Assembly: GCF_030159955.1 (NCBI RefSeq) | Contig: NZ_BSNK01000002.1 | Span: 1,240,001 to 1,304,000 of the forward strand | Direction: 5' to 3' | Length of the DNA: 64,000 nucleotides | DNA from: Algimonas ampicilliniresistens | Lineage (GTDB): Bacteria > Pseudomonadota > Alphaproteobacteria > Caulobacterales > Maricaulaceae | In this document: piece by piece, positions 43,940 to 52,749 of the stretch | Position numbering within the stretch: the stretch's first letter is position 1 | How the letters are laid out: the number at the start of each line of letters is the position of its first letter | Translations under genes and position numbers: made by a program | The notes under the pieces: model-generated | What the model saw: the letters and a program-made list of their open reading frames with translations, nothing else | Told to the model about the DNA's origin: nothing | Database searches by the model: none

Positions 43940-44389
43940 ATGCGTGATTATTCTGATGTCGAAATGCAAATTCAAGGTGTGTTGGATGGCGAGCCTAATC
44001 GCACTGCGCGTCTGGCCACGATTGCCTGTCTGCTGAGCGAAGCTTTCGACGACTATTTCTGGACCGGCTTTTATCTGGTTGATCCGGACAAGCCCGGCGA
44101 ACTTGTTGTTGGACCCTATCAGGGCACGCTGGGCTGTTTGCGCATTCCCTTTGGTCGCGGTGTCTGCGGTACGGCGGCCGCCGAACGAAAAACGCAGATT
44201 GTCGAGGATGTTCACGCTTTTCCGGGTCACATTGCCTGTGACGGACGCACAGAGTCTGAAATTGTCGTGCCTGTCTTCGATGGCGATGCGCTGATTGGTG
44301 TTCTGGATGTCGACAGCATGCGCTCAGCGGCTTTTGATAAGACTGATGCAGAGGCGTTAGAACGGATCGCCGCTATGATCGCAGCTTAG
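43940..44389 (+). CDS. msrC: Free methionine-(R)-sulfoxide reductase (GAF domain, fRMsr)
   Basis: Reduces free methionine-R-sulfoxide with thioredoxin. 149 residues from the ATG; the frame opens at 43841, but that part is unlike the family. The GAF fold holds WTGFYLVDP, LGCLRIPFGRGVCGTAA (two of the three redox cysteines) and DVHAFPGHIACDGRTESEIVVPV (the third). The stop interlocks by four bases with the convergent MoeB-like gene. Confidence 0.93.
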   Translation: MRDYSDVEMQIQGVLDGEPNRTARLATIACLLSEAFDDYFWTGFYLVDPDKPGELVVGPYQGTLGCLRIPFGRGVCGTAAAERKTQIVEDVHAFPGHIACDGRTESEIVVPVFDGDALIGVLDVDSMRSAAFDKTDAEALERIAAMIAA

Positions 44390-45123
44390 CTTACGCCGCA
44401 AACGGGACAGTCCGGGTCGCGTGGCAGGGTCACTGTTCGGCTCTTCGCTGTGAGCCCATCATAAATCCAAAGCCGCCCGCTGAGCGTGTCGCCTGCAGCT
44501 GTAATGTGCTTGATCGCTTCCATCGCCATGACGGACCCGACAATGCCAGTTAGCGCTCCGACAACGCCAACTTCGGCGCAGCGCTCTTCCTGCGGCGGTA
44601 AATCAGGCACCAAGCAGCGGTAACAAGGTCCGGGCCGCCCGAACAGGCCGACTTGGGCATCAAACCGACCGACAGCGCCGGAAATGAGGGGCGTATTGAG
44701 CGCGAGAGCCGCGTCATTGACCATGAAGCGCGTCGCGAAGCTGTCCGTGCCGTCTAGAATGAGATCATGATCACAGAGCAGCGGCTGCGCGGTCTCCTCA
44801 GTCAGACGGACGTGACGCGGGCGAACGGCGGTGTCGGGATTAAGAGTCTGAAGACGCTGCGCCAACACATCGACTTTACGCTGGCCCACATCTTTCGTCT
44901 CAAACTGAATTTGCCGTTGCAGGTTAGACAGGCTGATTGTGTCGTCATCAATGAGTGTGATTTGGCCAATGCCTGCTGCCGCTAAATAAAGCGCAGCGGG
45001 ACCGCCAAGTCCTCCCGCGCCGACAATGGCGATACGGGCTGTCAGCAGCGCATTTTGCCCGCTCCCGCCAATCTCTTTTAGAACAAGGTGGCGGGCATAA
45101 CGCTCGATTTGGTCAGGCATCAT
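44386..45123 (-). CDS. HesA/MoeB/ThiF-family adenylyltransferase (E1-like)
   Basis: 245 residues. It begins RYARHLVLKEIGGSGQ, with the ATP motif IVGAGGLGGPAALYLAAAGI, DDDTISLSNLQRQ, DGTDSFATRFMVND and zinc cysteines CYRCLVP and CPVCG. It has no rhodanese domain. Such proteins adenylate the C-terminal Gly-Gly of a sulfur carrier (MoaD or ThiS); no carrier gene is nearby, so the substrate is open. Two adjacent ATG codons could start it. It overlaps the DUF5946 gene upstream by 8-11 bases and closes the ubiB-to-MoeB minus-strand run. Confidence 0.88.
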   Translation of the reverse strand: MMPDQIERYARHLVLKEIGGSGQNALLTARIAIVGAGGLGGPAALYLAAAGIGQITLIDDDTISLSNLQRQIQFETKDVGQRKVDVLAQRLQTLNPDTAVRPRHVRLTEETAQPLLCDHDLILDGTDSFATRFMVNDAALALNTPLISGAVGRFDAQVGLFGRPGPCYRCLVPDLPPQEERCAEVGVVGALTGIVGSVMAMEAIKHITAAGDTLSGRLWIYDGLTAKSRTVTLPRDPDCPVCGVS

Positions 45124-45634
45124 GGCTTATCCGCCGGATCAAGGATTCTGCGACAGGGTGATGAGCGGACCAAGCCTGCCATGTCGTTCGCGCCCAATTG
45201 TCAACGCCGACGAGATGATCCTGCGCTTTCGAAAGCGGTGCAATATCTGTCACCGTAATCTCACCAAGATTGTCCGGTGAGCTGAGTCTGGGAATGAGAG
45301 AAGGATCTGCCTTAGTGATCTTACTGAGCCGTTGTAGCATCAAGATTCGTTGGGATTGAGGCGCATGATGTTGAAACAATAGCGTCGCGCCGACCAGATG
45401 TATCATGACAGAACTTATTGCCCGACGACTTCCATCGCCTGGATGTTGTAACGCGTAAGCGTCCACGGTCTGGCCATGGTTCGCCCAGAAAGCCGTATCG
45501 GAATACTCGCGCTCCAAAATCTGCCCATAGATTGCCCAGCACCCGGGGGATGCAGCAAAGTAGGGGTGAACCGGGCCCTCAATGTCAGGAACTGTGGCCG
45601 CGCATTGTGGGCAAGGTTTAAGCGGAGTCGTCAT
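45113..45634 (-). CDS. DUF5946 family protein
   Basis: 173 residues from the ATG (a TTG directly upstream). The N-terminal KPCPQC pair is followed by [34 protein letters not shown] and [13 protein letters not shown], the block that marks DUF5946, a family of unknown function. Cys and His residues could bind a metal. Its start lies inside cysK (17-bp overlap) and its end inside the MoeB-like gene. This tight coupling suggests a functional link with cysteine synthesis or sulfur-carrier activation. Confidence 0.75.
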   Translation of the reverse strand: MTTPLKPCPQCAATVPDIEGPVHPYFAASPGCWAIYGQILEREYSDTAFWANHGQTVDAYALQHPGDGSRRAISSVMIHLVGATLLFQHHAPQSQRILMLQRLSKITKADPSLIPRLSSPDNLGEITVTDIAPLSKAQDHLVGVDNWARTTWQAWSAHHPVAESLIRRISHDA

Positions 45635-46562
45635 CAAACAGTGGCGTAGACAGATAACGCTCAGCGAAACTCGGGATGATAGTTACGATGCGTTTGCCGT
45701 GCATGTCGGGCCGGGCCCCAACCAGTAGCGATGCCGCAATTGCCGCACCGGAACTGATGCCAACAGGCACACCGTCTTCGGCGGCAACATGCTTGGCTGT
45801 ACCAAATGCGGCATCGGAATTGATCTTCACGACCTCGTCGACCAGATCTGTGTTCAGATTATCAGGGATGAAACCTGCGCCGATCCCTTGGATTTTGTGC
45901 GGCCCTTTATCACCGCCCGAAATGACGGGGCTCTCTGTCGGCTCAATCGCAATGATACGGCAGTTGGGGTTTTTTTCCTTCAGGAATTTTCCGGCCCCAG
46001 ACAAAGTGCCGCCCGTCCCAACGCCCGCGATGAAGGCATCAACCTGGCCGGCGCAATCTTCCCAAATCTCCGGCCCTGTTGTCGCATAGTGGATGGCGGG
46101 ATTGGCGGGGTTGTCGAACTGTCCAGCGCGCACTGCGCCTAGCGTATTGGCAATGATTTCTTCGGCTTTGGCCATCGCGCCGGGAATGCCGCCGGCTGCA
46201 GGGGTCAAAACAAGTTCTGCGCCTAAGATCGCCATCATCTTGCGGCGCTCAATGCTCATACTTTCTGGCATAACTAAGATCGCCTTATAGCCCATAGCCG
46301 CCGCGGCGAAGGCCACACCAATCCCGGTATTGCCAGAGGTCGGTTCAACGATAATCCCGCCGGGTTTCAGCGTGCCTGATGCTTCCAACTCGCGCAGCAT
46401 ATTGATGCCAATCCGGTCCTTGACCGATGCACAAGGGTTGAAGAACTCTAACTTGTAGCAGAGATCGGCTGGGACGCCTTTGGTTATCCGAGGAAGGCGG
46501 ACGAGCGGGGTACCGCCCATCGTATCAAGAATGCTGTCATAGATCTTGCCGTGGGCGCGCAT
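45618..46562 (-). CDS. cysK: Cysteine synthase A (O-acetylserine sulfhydrylase)
   Basis: PLP enzyme forming cysteine from O-acetylserine and sulfide. 314 residues from the ATG with GGAGA upstream (the frame runs to 46604, into the kinase gene's 3' end). It has TPLVRLPRI, the PLP lysine K48 in [11 protein letters not shown], the substrate loop [13 protein letters not shown] and the phosphate-binding GTGGTLSG. It follows the histidine kinase by 34 bp. Its 3' end overlaps the DUF5946 start. Confidence 0.95.
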   Translation of the reverse strand: MRAHGKIYDSILDTMGGTPLVRLPRITKGVPADLCYKLEFFNPCASVKDRIGINMLRELEASGTLKPGGIIVEPTSGNTGIGVAFAAAAMGYKAILVMPESMSIERRKMMAILGAELVLTPAAGGIPGAMAKAEEIIANTLGAVRAGQFDNPANPAIHYATTGPEIWEDCAGQVDAFIAGVGTGGTLSGAGKFLKEKNPNCRIIAIEPTESPVISGGDKGPHKIQGIGAGFIPDNLNTDLVDEVVKINSDAAFGTAKHVAAEDGVPVGISSGAAIAASLLVGARPDMHGKRIVTIIPSFAERYLSTPLFDDDSA

Positions 46563-46596
46563 GGTTTGTCTCCGGAGAAGCTGTTTCGGTCGTCGA

Positions 46597-47562
46597 CTAA
46601 GCAAACACCTTTTTGCCGTCCATAACTATGGTAAGCTGCAGGCCGTTTGGCGTAAAGTTCCGCTCCACCGTTGCGTAAGGAAGCATGTCGAATAGGCGTG
46701 TGCCGAAGCCACTATCGCCGGCCGGTTCGATCTCATGCGAACAGGTTTCACGCCAATCAATCGTCAACTGATCACCTTTGCGCGACCAGTTGACGCTAAG
46801 ATGTCCCCCATCCTTGCGCAAACATCCATATTTTACAGCATTGGTCGTGAGCTCGTGGCAGACCATGGACAAATCCTTGGCGGCCTCGATCGCAAGGCGA
46901 ATAGGCTGGCCGTAGAGAGAGTAGACCGGCTCATCGGACATATCGAATGGACTCAGTTCGTTGCGGAATATCGCTTCAACATCCAGCCCATGCCAATCGC
47001 CCTCTGACAAGAGATCATTGGTGCGGCTCATAGCATTGATGCGGGCTGTGAAACTTCTGACGAAACTATCGACATTGGCGGCGTTGCGACCCGTTATACG
47101 CGCGACCGAGCTGACCACGGCCATGATGTTTTTGACGCGGTGTGACAGCTCATACCCTATCGCCCGGTTGCGCTGTTCCAACTCATATTGCTTGGTAATA
47201 TCTTCAGCGCGCTGGATAAGGCCTACGACAGTGCCGTCTTTGTCCCGGATTGGATCCTGTGTGGCTTGCCAGACAACTTCAGTGACCTCTCCATTCTCAA
47301 GCTCAAGCCGAAACGGCTGAGCCTCTAATTGAGTGGTTTTGCCGGCGAGTGCCTTCAGAAAAAGGCTGGAAACGGACGCGACACGCTCCGGCTCTTCGGG
47401 AAAGGCATCGAAGACGAAGACACCGTCGAGCTCCTCAAATGTCTTGTGAACAGCCTGAAGATACGCTGAATTTCCATAGACAAAACGAAGTTCATTATCG
47501 AGAATCATCATCGGCAAGGACGAACCGTCCAGTAGCCGGGTCTCTTCGGGGGTGACGATCAT
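46597..47562 (-). CDS. PAS-domain HWE/HisKA_2-type histidine kinase
   Basis: 321 residues, soluble. One PAS domain (about 8-125) has no LOV cysteine motif, so it is probably not a flavin photoreceptor. The dimerisation helix [15 protein letters not shown] places the phospho-acceptor at H141. N-box [12 protein letters not shown] and the WRE of LTIDWRE mark the HWE class typical of Alphaproteobacteria. No response regulator is adjacent. The start codon overlaps the dut stop (ATGA), so it is translated with dut, an odd setting for a sensor kinase. Confidence 0.9.
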   Translation of the reverse strand: MIVTPEETRLLDGSSLPMMILDNELRFVYGNSAYLQAVHKTFEELDGVFVFDAFPEEPERVASVSSLFLKALAGKTTQLEAQPFRLELENGEVTEVVWQATQDPIRDKDGTVVGLIQRAEDITKQYELEQRNRAIGYELSHRVKNIMAVVSSVARITGRNAANVDSFVRSFTARINAMSRTNDLLSEGDWHGLDVEAIFRNELSPFDMSDEPVYSLYGQPIRLAIEAAKDLSMVCHELTTNAVKYGCLRKDGGHLSVNWSRKGDQLTIDWRETCSHEIEPAGDSGFGTRLFDMLPYATVERNFTPNGLQLTIVMDGKKVFA

Positions 47563-48011
47563 CCGGTGCCAGTCGAGCCATAGCCGCCCGATCCCCGGGT
47601 CGTTTCTGAGAGTTCGGTCGTGACGTCGAAGATGCCTTGTGTGACGGGCGCGATCACCATTTGAGCGAATCGATCACCCCGTTGGAATGTGAACGCCGTG
47701 TCGCCGTGATTGATCAGCAAGACGCCGACTTCACCGCGATAATCCGCATCGATCGTGCCGGGCGAGTTCAGCACTGTGATTCCGTGTTTGAGGGCAAGGC
47801 CGGAGCGAGGTCGTATCTGTGCCTCGTAACCCGCAGGTAAAGCCATGCAAAAACCGGTCGGGATGAGTTTGCGCTCTCCCGGGGCTAACGTCACTGGTTC
47901 ATGAATAGCGGCGCGCAAATCGGCGCCGGCGGCTTGTTCAGTTTCGAACTGGGGGAGGGCAATACCGTCCATATGAGGCAGGCGGACAACCTCGATTGAA
48001 ATCGTTTTCAT
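47559..48011 (-). CDS. dut: Deoxyuridine 5'-triphosphate nucleotidohydrolase (dUTPase)
   Basis: Hydrolyses dUTP to dUMP, keeping uracil out of DNA and feeding dTMP synthesis. 150 residues with all five trimeric-dUTPase motifs: [40 protein letters not shown] and the C-terminal [10 protein letters not shown]. It belongs to the coaBC-dut neighbourhood common in Proteobacteria. Its stop overlaps the kinase start by four bases. Confidence 0.96.
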   Translation of the reverse strand: MKTISIEVVRLPHMDGIALPQFETEQAAGADLRAAIHEPVTLAPGERKLIPTGFCMALPAGYEAQIRPRSGLALKHGITVLNSPGTIDADYRGEVGVLLINHGDTAFTFQRGDRFAQMVIAPVTQGIFDVTTELSETTRGSGGYGSTGTG

Positions 48012-48067
48012 GACTTAATCGTAAGCTGTTTTTTTGATTTCGCCAGTGCTGAATCAAGCGCCCAGCG

Positions 48068-48550
48068 TTATTCGTTAGTGGTTGCGCTGACCAGACCGTG
48101 ATCACGGGCAGAAAAATCGCTGAGCTGTGCTATGAGCGCGTCTTCGAGTTCGCCACTCATCGGGTAGTCCGACGTATATTTATGTCGAAAGGCACCGTCA
48201 CTAAAATACAAAGTGAGGATGTCCGAATCTTCGCTATCGAGATCTTGCGACAAGGATAGCGGAATACCAGTCGCGAGAATCGCATAGTCTTTTTCGGTCG
48301 GGACCAGATCATTACGAACGCAAATGAGCCCACGAATTGCGTGCCCATTATCTTCGATCACGAGGTTGATGTCGGCGTCATAGACACCCGCAATGAAACC
48401 ATCTGCGGCCCGGTAGGATGCCACGGTCATACGACCGCCATCTTCGTCGACCACATCATTGACGACGACGATTTCACATCGGCTTAAATCACCGGCCATC
48501 GCCACAACTGGCGTCAGGAGGATGGCGATTGTTGCGAGCAGCGCTCTCAT
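48068..48550 (-). CDS. Small secreted protein of unknown function between coaBC and dut
   Basis: 160 residues from the ATG, which overlaps the coaBC stop by one base (TGATG). The signal peptide ends near AMAG (about 20). The mature part has two cysteines, in RCEIVVVNDVV and LICVRNDLVP, that could form a disulfide, and an acidic character. No family recognised. An exported protein coupled to CoA and dUTP genes is unexpected, and it may simply be a lineage-specific insertion. Confidence 0.65.
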   Translation of the reverse strand: MRALLATIAILLTPVVAMAGDLSRCEIVVVNDVVDEDGGRMTVASYRAADGFIAGVYDADINLVIEDNGHAIRGLICVRNDLVPTEKDYAILATGIPLSLSQDLDSEDSDILTLYFSDGAFRHKYTSDYPMSGELEDALIAQLSDFSARDHGLVSATTNE

Positions 48551-49764
48551 CAAATCTCTCCGAAGTGGTTGGCGATCTTCCGCGCCAATGCCTGGGCCGC
48601 CGCCTGTTTGGATTGTCGAGGTAGGCGGTCTTCGCTTGTCTCGGTGACGATAATCATTTCATTCTCCTGTCCGCCCATCACATCGCCGGACACATCATTG
48701 GCCACAATCCAATCACAACCTTTGCGAAGGCGTTTAGCCCGCGCCAGTTCCACCACATCATGCGTTTCAGCGGCGAATCCGACGACCAGTTCGGGGCGCT
48801 TATCGGACTCGCAAACTGAACGTAGGATGTCCGGATTCTCGATAAGCTGTAATGGGGCTGGGCCGTCGACGGGCTTTTGGGTCTTTTTTGAGGTCCGCTC
48901 AGCCGGGCGCCAATCGGCCACGGCGGCAACCGATACGAATATATCCGCAGGCAGGGCAGCCTCGACAGCAGCCCGCATCTCTAAAGCTGTTTCGATGGTG
49001 GTGTTCTTTGTACCCAAAGGTGTGGCAATCGATGTCGGGCCTGTCACCAATTCAACCTCTGCACCCAGATCGGCCAAAGCTTGCGCGATCGCGTAACCTT
49101 GCCGCCCAGAGGAATGGTTCGACAGGTAGCGAACCGGGTCGATGGGCTCGCGTGTCGGTCCCGCTGTGACGATGGCGCGCCGCCCCGTCAGCGGTTTGTG
49201 GGATTTGAGCCCGTCAAGCGTCATGTCGCCTTGTAAAGCTGACAGAATAGCATCTGCTATGACGTCTGGTTCCGCCATGCGACCGTCGCCAAATTCGCCG
49301 CAGGCCATTTCGCCTGCATCCGGGCCCACGAACAGCGCCCCACGCTCGCGCAATGTCTCGATATTGGCTTGCGTCGCTGCGCTTTCATACATGCGTACAT
49401 TCATGGCGGGGGCGAACATGATCCGCTTATCCGTCGCCAGAAGAGTGGTCGTGGCCAGATCTCCTGCGACTCCGTGTGCGGCTTTGGCTAAGATGTTGGC
49501 TGTTGCTGGGGCGACAACAACCAAATCGCTATTACGGGACAGCTCAATATGGCCCATTTCCGACTCGGCAGTCAGATCCCAAAGATCAGTATAGACCGTT
49601 GAGCCCGAGAGGGCTTGGGCGGAGAGGGGCGTGACGAATTGTGTCCCGCCTTTTGTCAGAATGACGCGCGTATCGACGCCGCGACGCGCGAGTTCGCGGA
49701 TCAACAGCAGCGACTTATAGGCAGCGATACCACCACCAATAATGAGCAGGACAGATTTGTTCAT
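48550..49764 (-). CDS. coaBC: Bifunctional phosphopantothenoylcysteine decarboxylase / phosphopantothenate-cysteine ligase CoaBC
   Basis: Two consecutive steps of CoA synthesis. 404 residues. The N-terminal flavoprotein decarboxylase (about 1-190) has GGGIAAYKSLLLIREL, the catalytic His in MGHIELSR, PATANILAKAAHGVAGDL and PAMNVRMY. The C-terminal ligase (about 190-400) has VTAGPTREPIDPVRYLSNHSSG and AVADWRP. It complements panD in the same window, another CoA pathway gene. It starts 18 bp after ubiB. Confidence 0.96.
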   Translation of the reverse strand: MNKSVLLIIGGGIAAYKSLLLIRELARRGVDTRVILTKGGTQFVTPLSAQALSGSTVYTDLWDLTAESEMGHIELSRNSDLVVVAPATANILAKAAHGVAGDLATTTLLATDKRIMFAPAMNVRMYESAATQANIETLRERGALFVGPDAGEMACGEFGDGRMAEPDVIADAILSALQGDMTLDGLKSHKPLTGRRAIVTAGPTREPIDPVRYLSNHSSGRQGYAIAQALADLGAEVELVTGPTSIATPLGTKNTTIETALEMRAAVEAALPADIFVSVAAVADWRPAERTSKKTQKPVDGPAPLQLIENPDILRSVCESDKRPELVVGFAAETHDVVELARAKRLRKGCDWIVANDVSGDVMGGQENEMIIVTETSEDRLPRQSKQAAAQALARKIANHFGEI

Positions 49765-49782
49765 GGTCTGAACCTAGCGCGG

Positions 49783-51351
49783 CTAGAGCTGCGCCGCCAC
49801 CCATGCGCCACCCAGCGCGAGCGCGGCCCCGACAGCGGCGTAACCTATAGGCCTTAGTGGGCTGGGACGGTGCATTTCGACCGTTTTGACCACGGGCGCG
49901 GCGGATAGGTCGATCTCGCCATCAGCCCAGGCTTTCGCCAGCTTGGCAATATTATCCGTCGCTTCTGGCAGCCGGTTGAGTGTTTTACGGGTCCGCTCCA
50001 GACCATCGAGGAAGTCATTGAGATAGCGTTCAGGGCCAAGCTCGGCACGCACTGCGTCTTCGACGATCGGTCGGCTGGCTTCCCACATATCAAAATGAGG
50101 ATCGAGTCGCCGGGCTACGCCTTCGGCCTGCATCATGGTTTTCTGTAACAGGATCAGTTGCGGTTGCAGCGGCATGTCGAACATGTCTGTGATTTCGAGC
50201 AGTTGTAGCAAGACCTTAGACATGGAGACATCCTCGGCCTGCTTGCCGAAAATTGGCTCACCAACGGCACGCAAGGCGGTGGCGAATTCCTCGACACTAT
50301 GGTGCGGTGGGACATAGCCTATATCGAAATGGACCTGCGCGATTTTGTAATAATCGCGTTGAAGGAAGCCGTAGAGAGTTTCGATCTCAAAGCGGATTTC
50401 TTCATCGCCCAGTCGTCCCAGAATGCCAAAGTCTAGCAAAACCAGATTGCCTTCGGGGTCCCGGAACAGATTACCTTCATGCATGTCGGCATGGAAGATG
50501 CCGTAGGTGAAGGTAGATGATAGAAAGCTTTGGATCACTGCAGTGGCGAGCTTCTGACGTTCTTCCAACGGCAAAGCCAAAATGTCGGGTGATGAGAAGG
50601 CGGTGCCGTCGACCCAGTCCGTCGCCATCACATTCTTATCGACCATTTCCCAGTGGATGGCGGGAACTTTGAATAGGCCCGTGTCATCGGCAATATCGGC
50701 CATCTCAGAGGCTGCGGCGGCTTCTAAGCGTAGATCAAGCTCTAGCATGACGGCGCGGCGGGCTTCGGCCACAAAGGCTTTGGGTTGAAGCCGGCGAATG
50801 TCGGGGACAATGGCATGGGCGGTTTTCGCGACCAGCGCGATCACATCCATGTCGCGCGTCATACGCTTGACGATATTGGGCCGCAGGATTTTGAGTGCGA
50901 CAGTCTCTCCGCTCGCCTTGATCACAGCTTTATGGACTTGCGCGACGGATGCAGCCGCCACGGGTTCTGACAAAGAGGTCAATCGGTTCTGCCACGGCTC
51001 GCCCCAATCGGCGGCGAGCAGCTTTTCAGCCTCTGCCATGGGGAAGGGCGGCACATTGTCTTTCAATCGGGATAGGCCTTCGGCGAAAACCGGATCAAAC
51101 ATGTCGCCGCGCGTGGACAGAACTTGTCCGAATTTGATGTATGCCGGGCCAAGGGCTTCTAGCGCGTTCGCGAATCGCGCGCCGGGGTTATCGTCGCGGT
51201 CGCGGATGGAAAAGAATCGCGAAATGGCCGCGATGAACCGCACTGGAGCCGGGACAAACGGTTCATATTCCTTCGGAACTAGCGCATCATGACGCACCAG
51301 CACCCAGGCGGTGCGTAAGAGTCGGAGGAATGTTGCCAGCTTGCGGAACAT
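49783..51351 (-). CDS. ubiB: UbiB/ABC1-family ubiquinone biosynthesis kinase-like protein
   Basis: 522 residues. Atypical protein-kinase-like fold with the KxGQ motif (YIKFGQVLSTRGD), the ABC1 alanine-rich loop and VAAASVAQVHKA followed by VALKILRP (ATP lysine). The catalytic-loop equivalent is GIFHADMHEGNL and the metal site is LLDFGILG. The C-terminus has one or two membrane helices (YAAVGAALALGGAWVAAQL). It helps ubiquinone biosynthesis as an ATPase or lipid chaperone. ubiE, often the upstream neighbour, is not here; the divergent gene is nrdB. Confidence 0.95.
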   Translation of the reverse strand: MFRKLATFLRLLRTAWVLVRHDALVPKEYEPFVPAPVRFIAAISRFFSIRDRDDNPGARFANALEALGPAYIKFGQVLSTRGDMFDPVFAEGLSRLKDNVPPFPMAEAEKLLAADWGEPWQNRLTSLSEPVAAASVAQVHKAVIKASGETVALKILRPNIVKRMTRDMDVIALVAKTAHAIVPDIRRLQPKAFVAEARRAVMLELDLRLEAAAASEMADIADDTGLFKVPAIHWEMVDKNVMATDWVDGTAFSSPDILALPLEERQKLATAVIQSFLSSTFTYGIFHADMHEGNLFRDPEGNLVLLDFGILGRLGDEEIRFEIETLYGFLQRDYYKIAQVHFDIGYVPPHHSVEEFATALRAVGEPIFGKQAEDVSMSKVLLQLLEITDMFDMPLQPQLILLQKTMMQAEGVARRLDPHFDMWEASRPIVEDAVRAELGPERYLNDFLDGLERTRKTLNRLPEATDNIAKLAKAWADGEIDLSAAPVVKTVEMHRPSPLRPIGYAAVGAALALGGAWVAAQL

Positions 51352-51625
51352 TGTCGCGCCTATAGTGACGCACCCGAAACGGTTAAAGGCTTAATTACCG
51401 GACGCGACAAAAACGTAAGTTTTGTGCGCCCGGAATGACTTAGCTTGTTTTGGGCAGTCATCCCCGTTTTCCACCACAGAAAAGTCAGCCCTTGATTGGA
51501 CAAATGGAATCGGGGCTTTAGGATTTCATTAAGGAACACTACTACATCTAGTGTGAAGACCGACCGACACCACAATCGCTAGCGATCACAAATCGCAGGC
51601 TGATATTTTGAGATCGAGACAGAAC
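51352..51625. promoter_or_regulatory. Divergent control region between ubiB and nrdB
   Basis: The 274-bp gap holds a 6-bp-arm inverted repeat ACACTA/TAGTGT (51536-51541 / 51549-51554), a perfect 12-bp palindrome ATCGCTAGCGAT about 20 bp further on, and a DnaA-box-like TTTTCCACC at 51467-51475. The ACAC/GTGT repeat recalls NrdR boxes but spans 19 rather than 16 bases, so it is not called as one. Confidence 0.35.
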
Positions 51626-52672
51626 ATGGGCAAGCAGGACTATATCAGCACTGGAACTTCGGGTCTTCTCATGCCGAGTCTGACCTACAAGCCGTTTCGC
51701 TACCCGTGGGCCTATGAGTTTTGGCGTCGTCAGCAGCAAATCCACTGGATGCCGGAAGAAGTGCCCTTGGGTGAAGACTGCAAAGATTGGGCAACCAATC
51801 TCACCGATCATGAGAAAAACCTGCTGACGCAGATTTTCCGCTTCTTCACCCAGTCGGATGTCGAAGTGGGCGGCAACTATATGGAAAACTACATGCCGCT
51901 GTTCAAACCGGTTGAAGTCCGGATGATGCTGGCGTCATTTTCCAATATGGAAACCATCCATATCGCGGCCTATGCACTGTTGCTCGAAACCATCGGTATG
52001 CCGGACAGCGAATTCTCCATGTTCATGGAGTATGAGGAGATGGCCGCTAAACATGACTATCTTGGCAAGTTCGGCGTCGGCTCCGACCGCGAGATCCTAA
52101 CGTCTATGGCCGTATTTGGCGCCTTTACGGAAGGGCTACAGCTCTTTGCCTCTTTCGCCATGCTGATGAACTTCCCGCGTCTGAACAAGATGAAAGGCAT
52201 GGGTCAGATCGTGTCTTGGTCGATCCGGGATGAGAGCCTGCACTGCGAAGGCATGATCAAGCTGTTCCACACTTTCGCCCATGAAACTGGCGCACTGACG
52301 TCGGCAGTGAAGGATGATATTGCCGATTGCTGTAAAACTGTGGTGAAACTCGAAGACAAGTTCATCGATTTGGCGTTCGAGAAGGGCCCGGTCGAGGGCA
52401 TGACAGCCGAGGACATCAAGCGTTACATCCGTTACATTGCCAACTGGCGCATGGGTCAGCTCGGCCTGCCGTCTATTTATTCGGGCGTCGAGGAACATCC
52501 GCTGCCGTGGCTGACTGAGATCACCAATGGTGTCGAGCACGCCAACTTCTTCGAAGCCCGCGCGACAGAATATTCCAAGGGTGCAACGGAAGGCGACTGG
52601 CACGGCGATGGTGGTGTTTGGAGTAAATTCGAAACTTATGATGCTAAGCAGGCCATCGAGCCCGCTGAGTAA
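51626..52672 (+). CDS. nrdB: Ribonucleoside-diphosphate reductase beta subunit (class I)
   Basis: Radical-generating subunit of ribonucleotide reductase. 348 residues from the ATG; the frame opens at a TTG six codons earlier. Metal ligands are D78 (SDVEVGG), E109 and H112 (METIHIAAY), E169 (FTEGLQ), E203 and H206 (RDESLHCEG). The radical tyrosine is Y116, at the E-x6-Y position of E. coli Y122, so this looks like a tyrosyl-radical enzyme. The alpha subunit gene nrdA is not adjacent: upstream is divergent ubiB and downstream a phosphatase. Confidence 0.94.
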   Translation: MGKQDYISTGTSGLLMPSLTYKPFRYPWAYEFWRRQQQIHWMPEEVPLGEDCKDWATNLTDHEKNLLTQIFRFFTQSDVEVGGNYMENYMPLFKPVEVRMMLASFSNMETIHIAAYALLLETIGMPDSEFSMFMEYEEMAAKHDYLGKFGVGSDREILTSMAVFGAFTEGLQLFASFAMLMNFPRLNKMKGMGQIVSWSIRDESLHCEGMIKLFHTFAHETGALTSAVKDDIADCCKTVVKLEDKFIDLAFEKGPVEGMTAEDIKRYIRYIANWRMGQLGLPSIYSGVEEHPLPWLTEITNGVEHANFFEARATEYSKGATEGDWHGDGGVWSKFETYDAKQAIEPAE

Positions 52673-52749
52673 ACACTAAGTTAGGGACAAACGGAACTGT
52701 GATCGCGGGAAGGCTTCCCAACATCCTCTAGCCCTGATAGCTGCGACCT

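Noticed and set aside
51536-51554. NrdR box upstream of nrdB
   Set aside because: Arms ACACTA/TAGTGT fit in part, but the element spans 19 rather than 16 bases and no second box at the usual distance was found.
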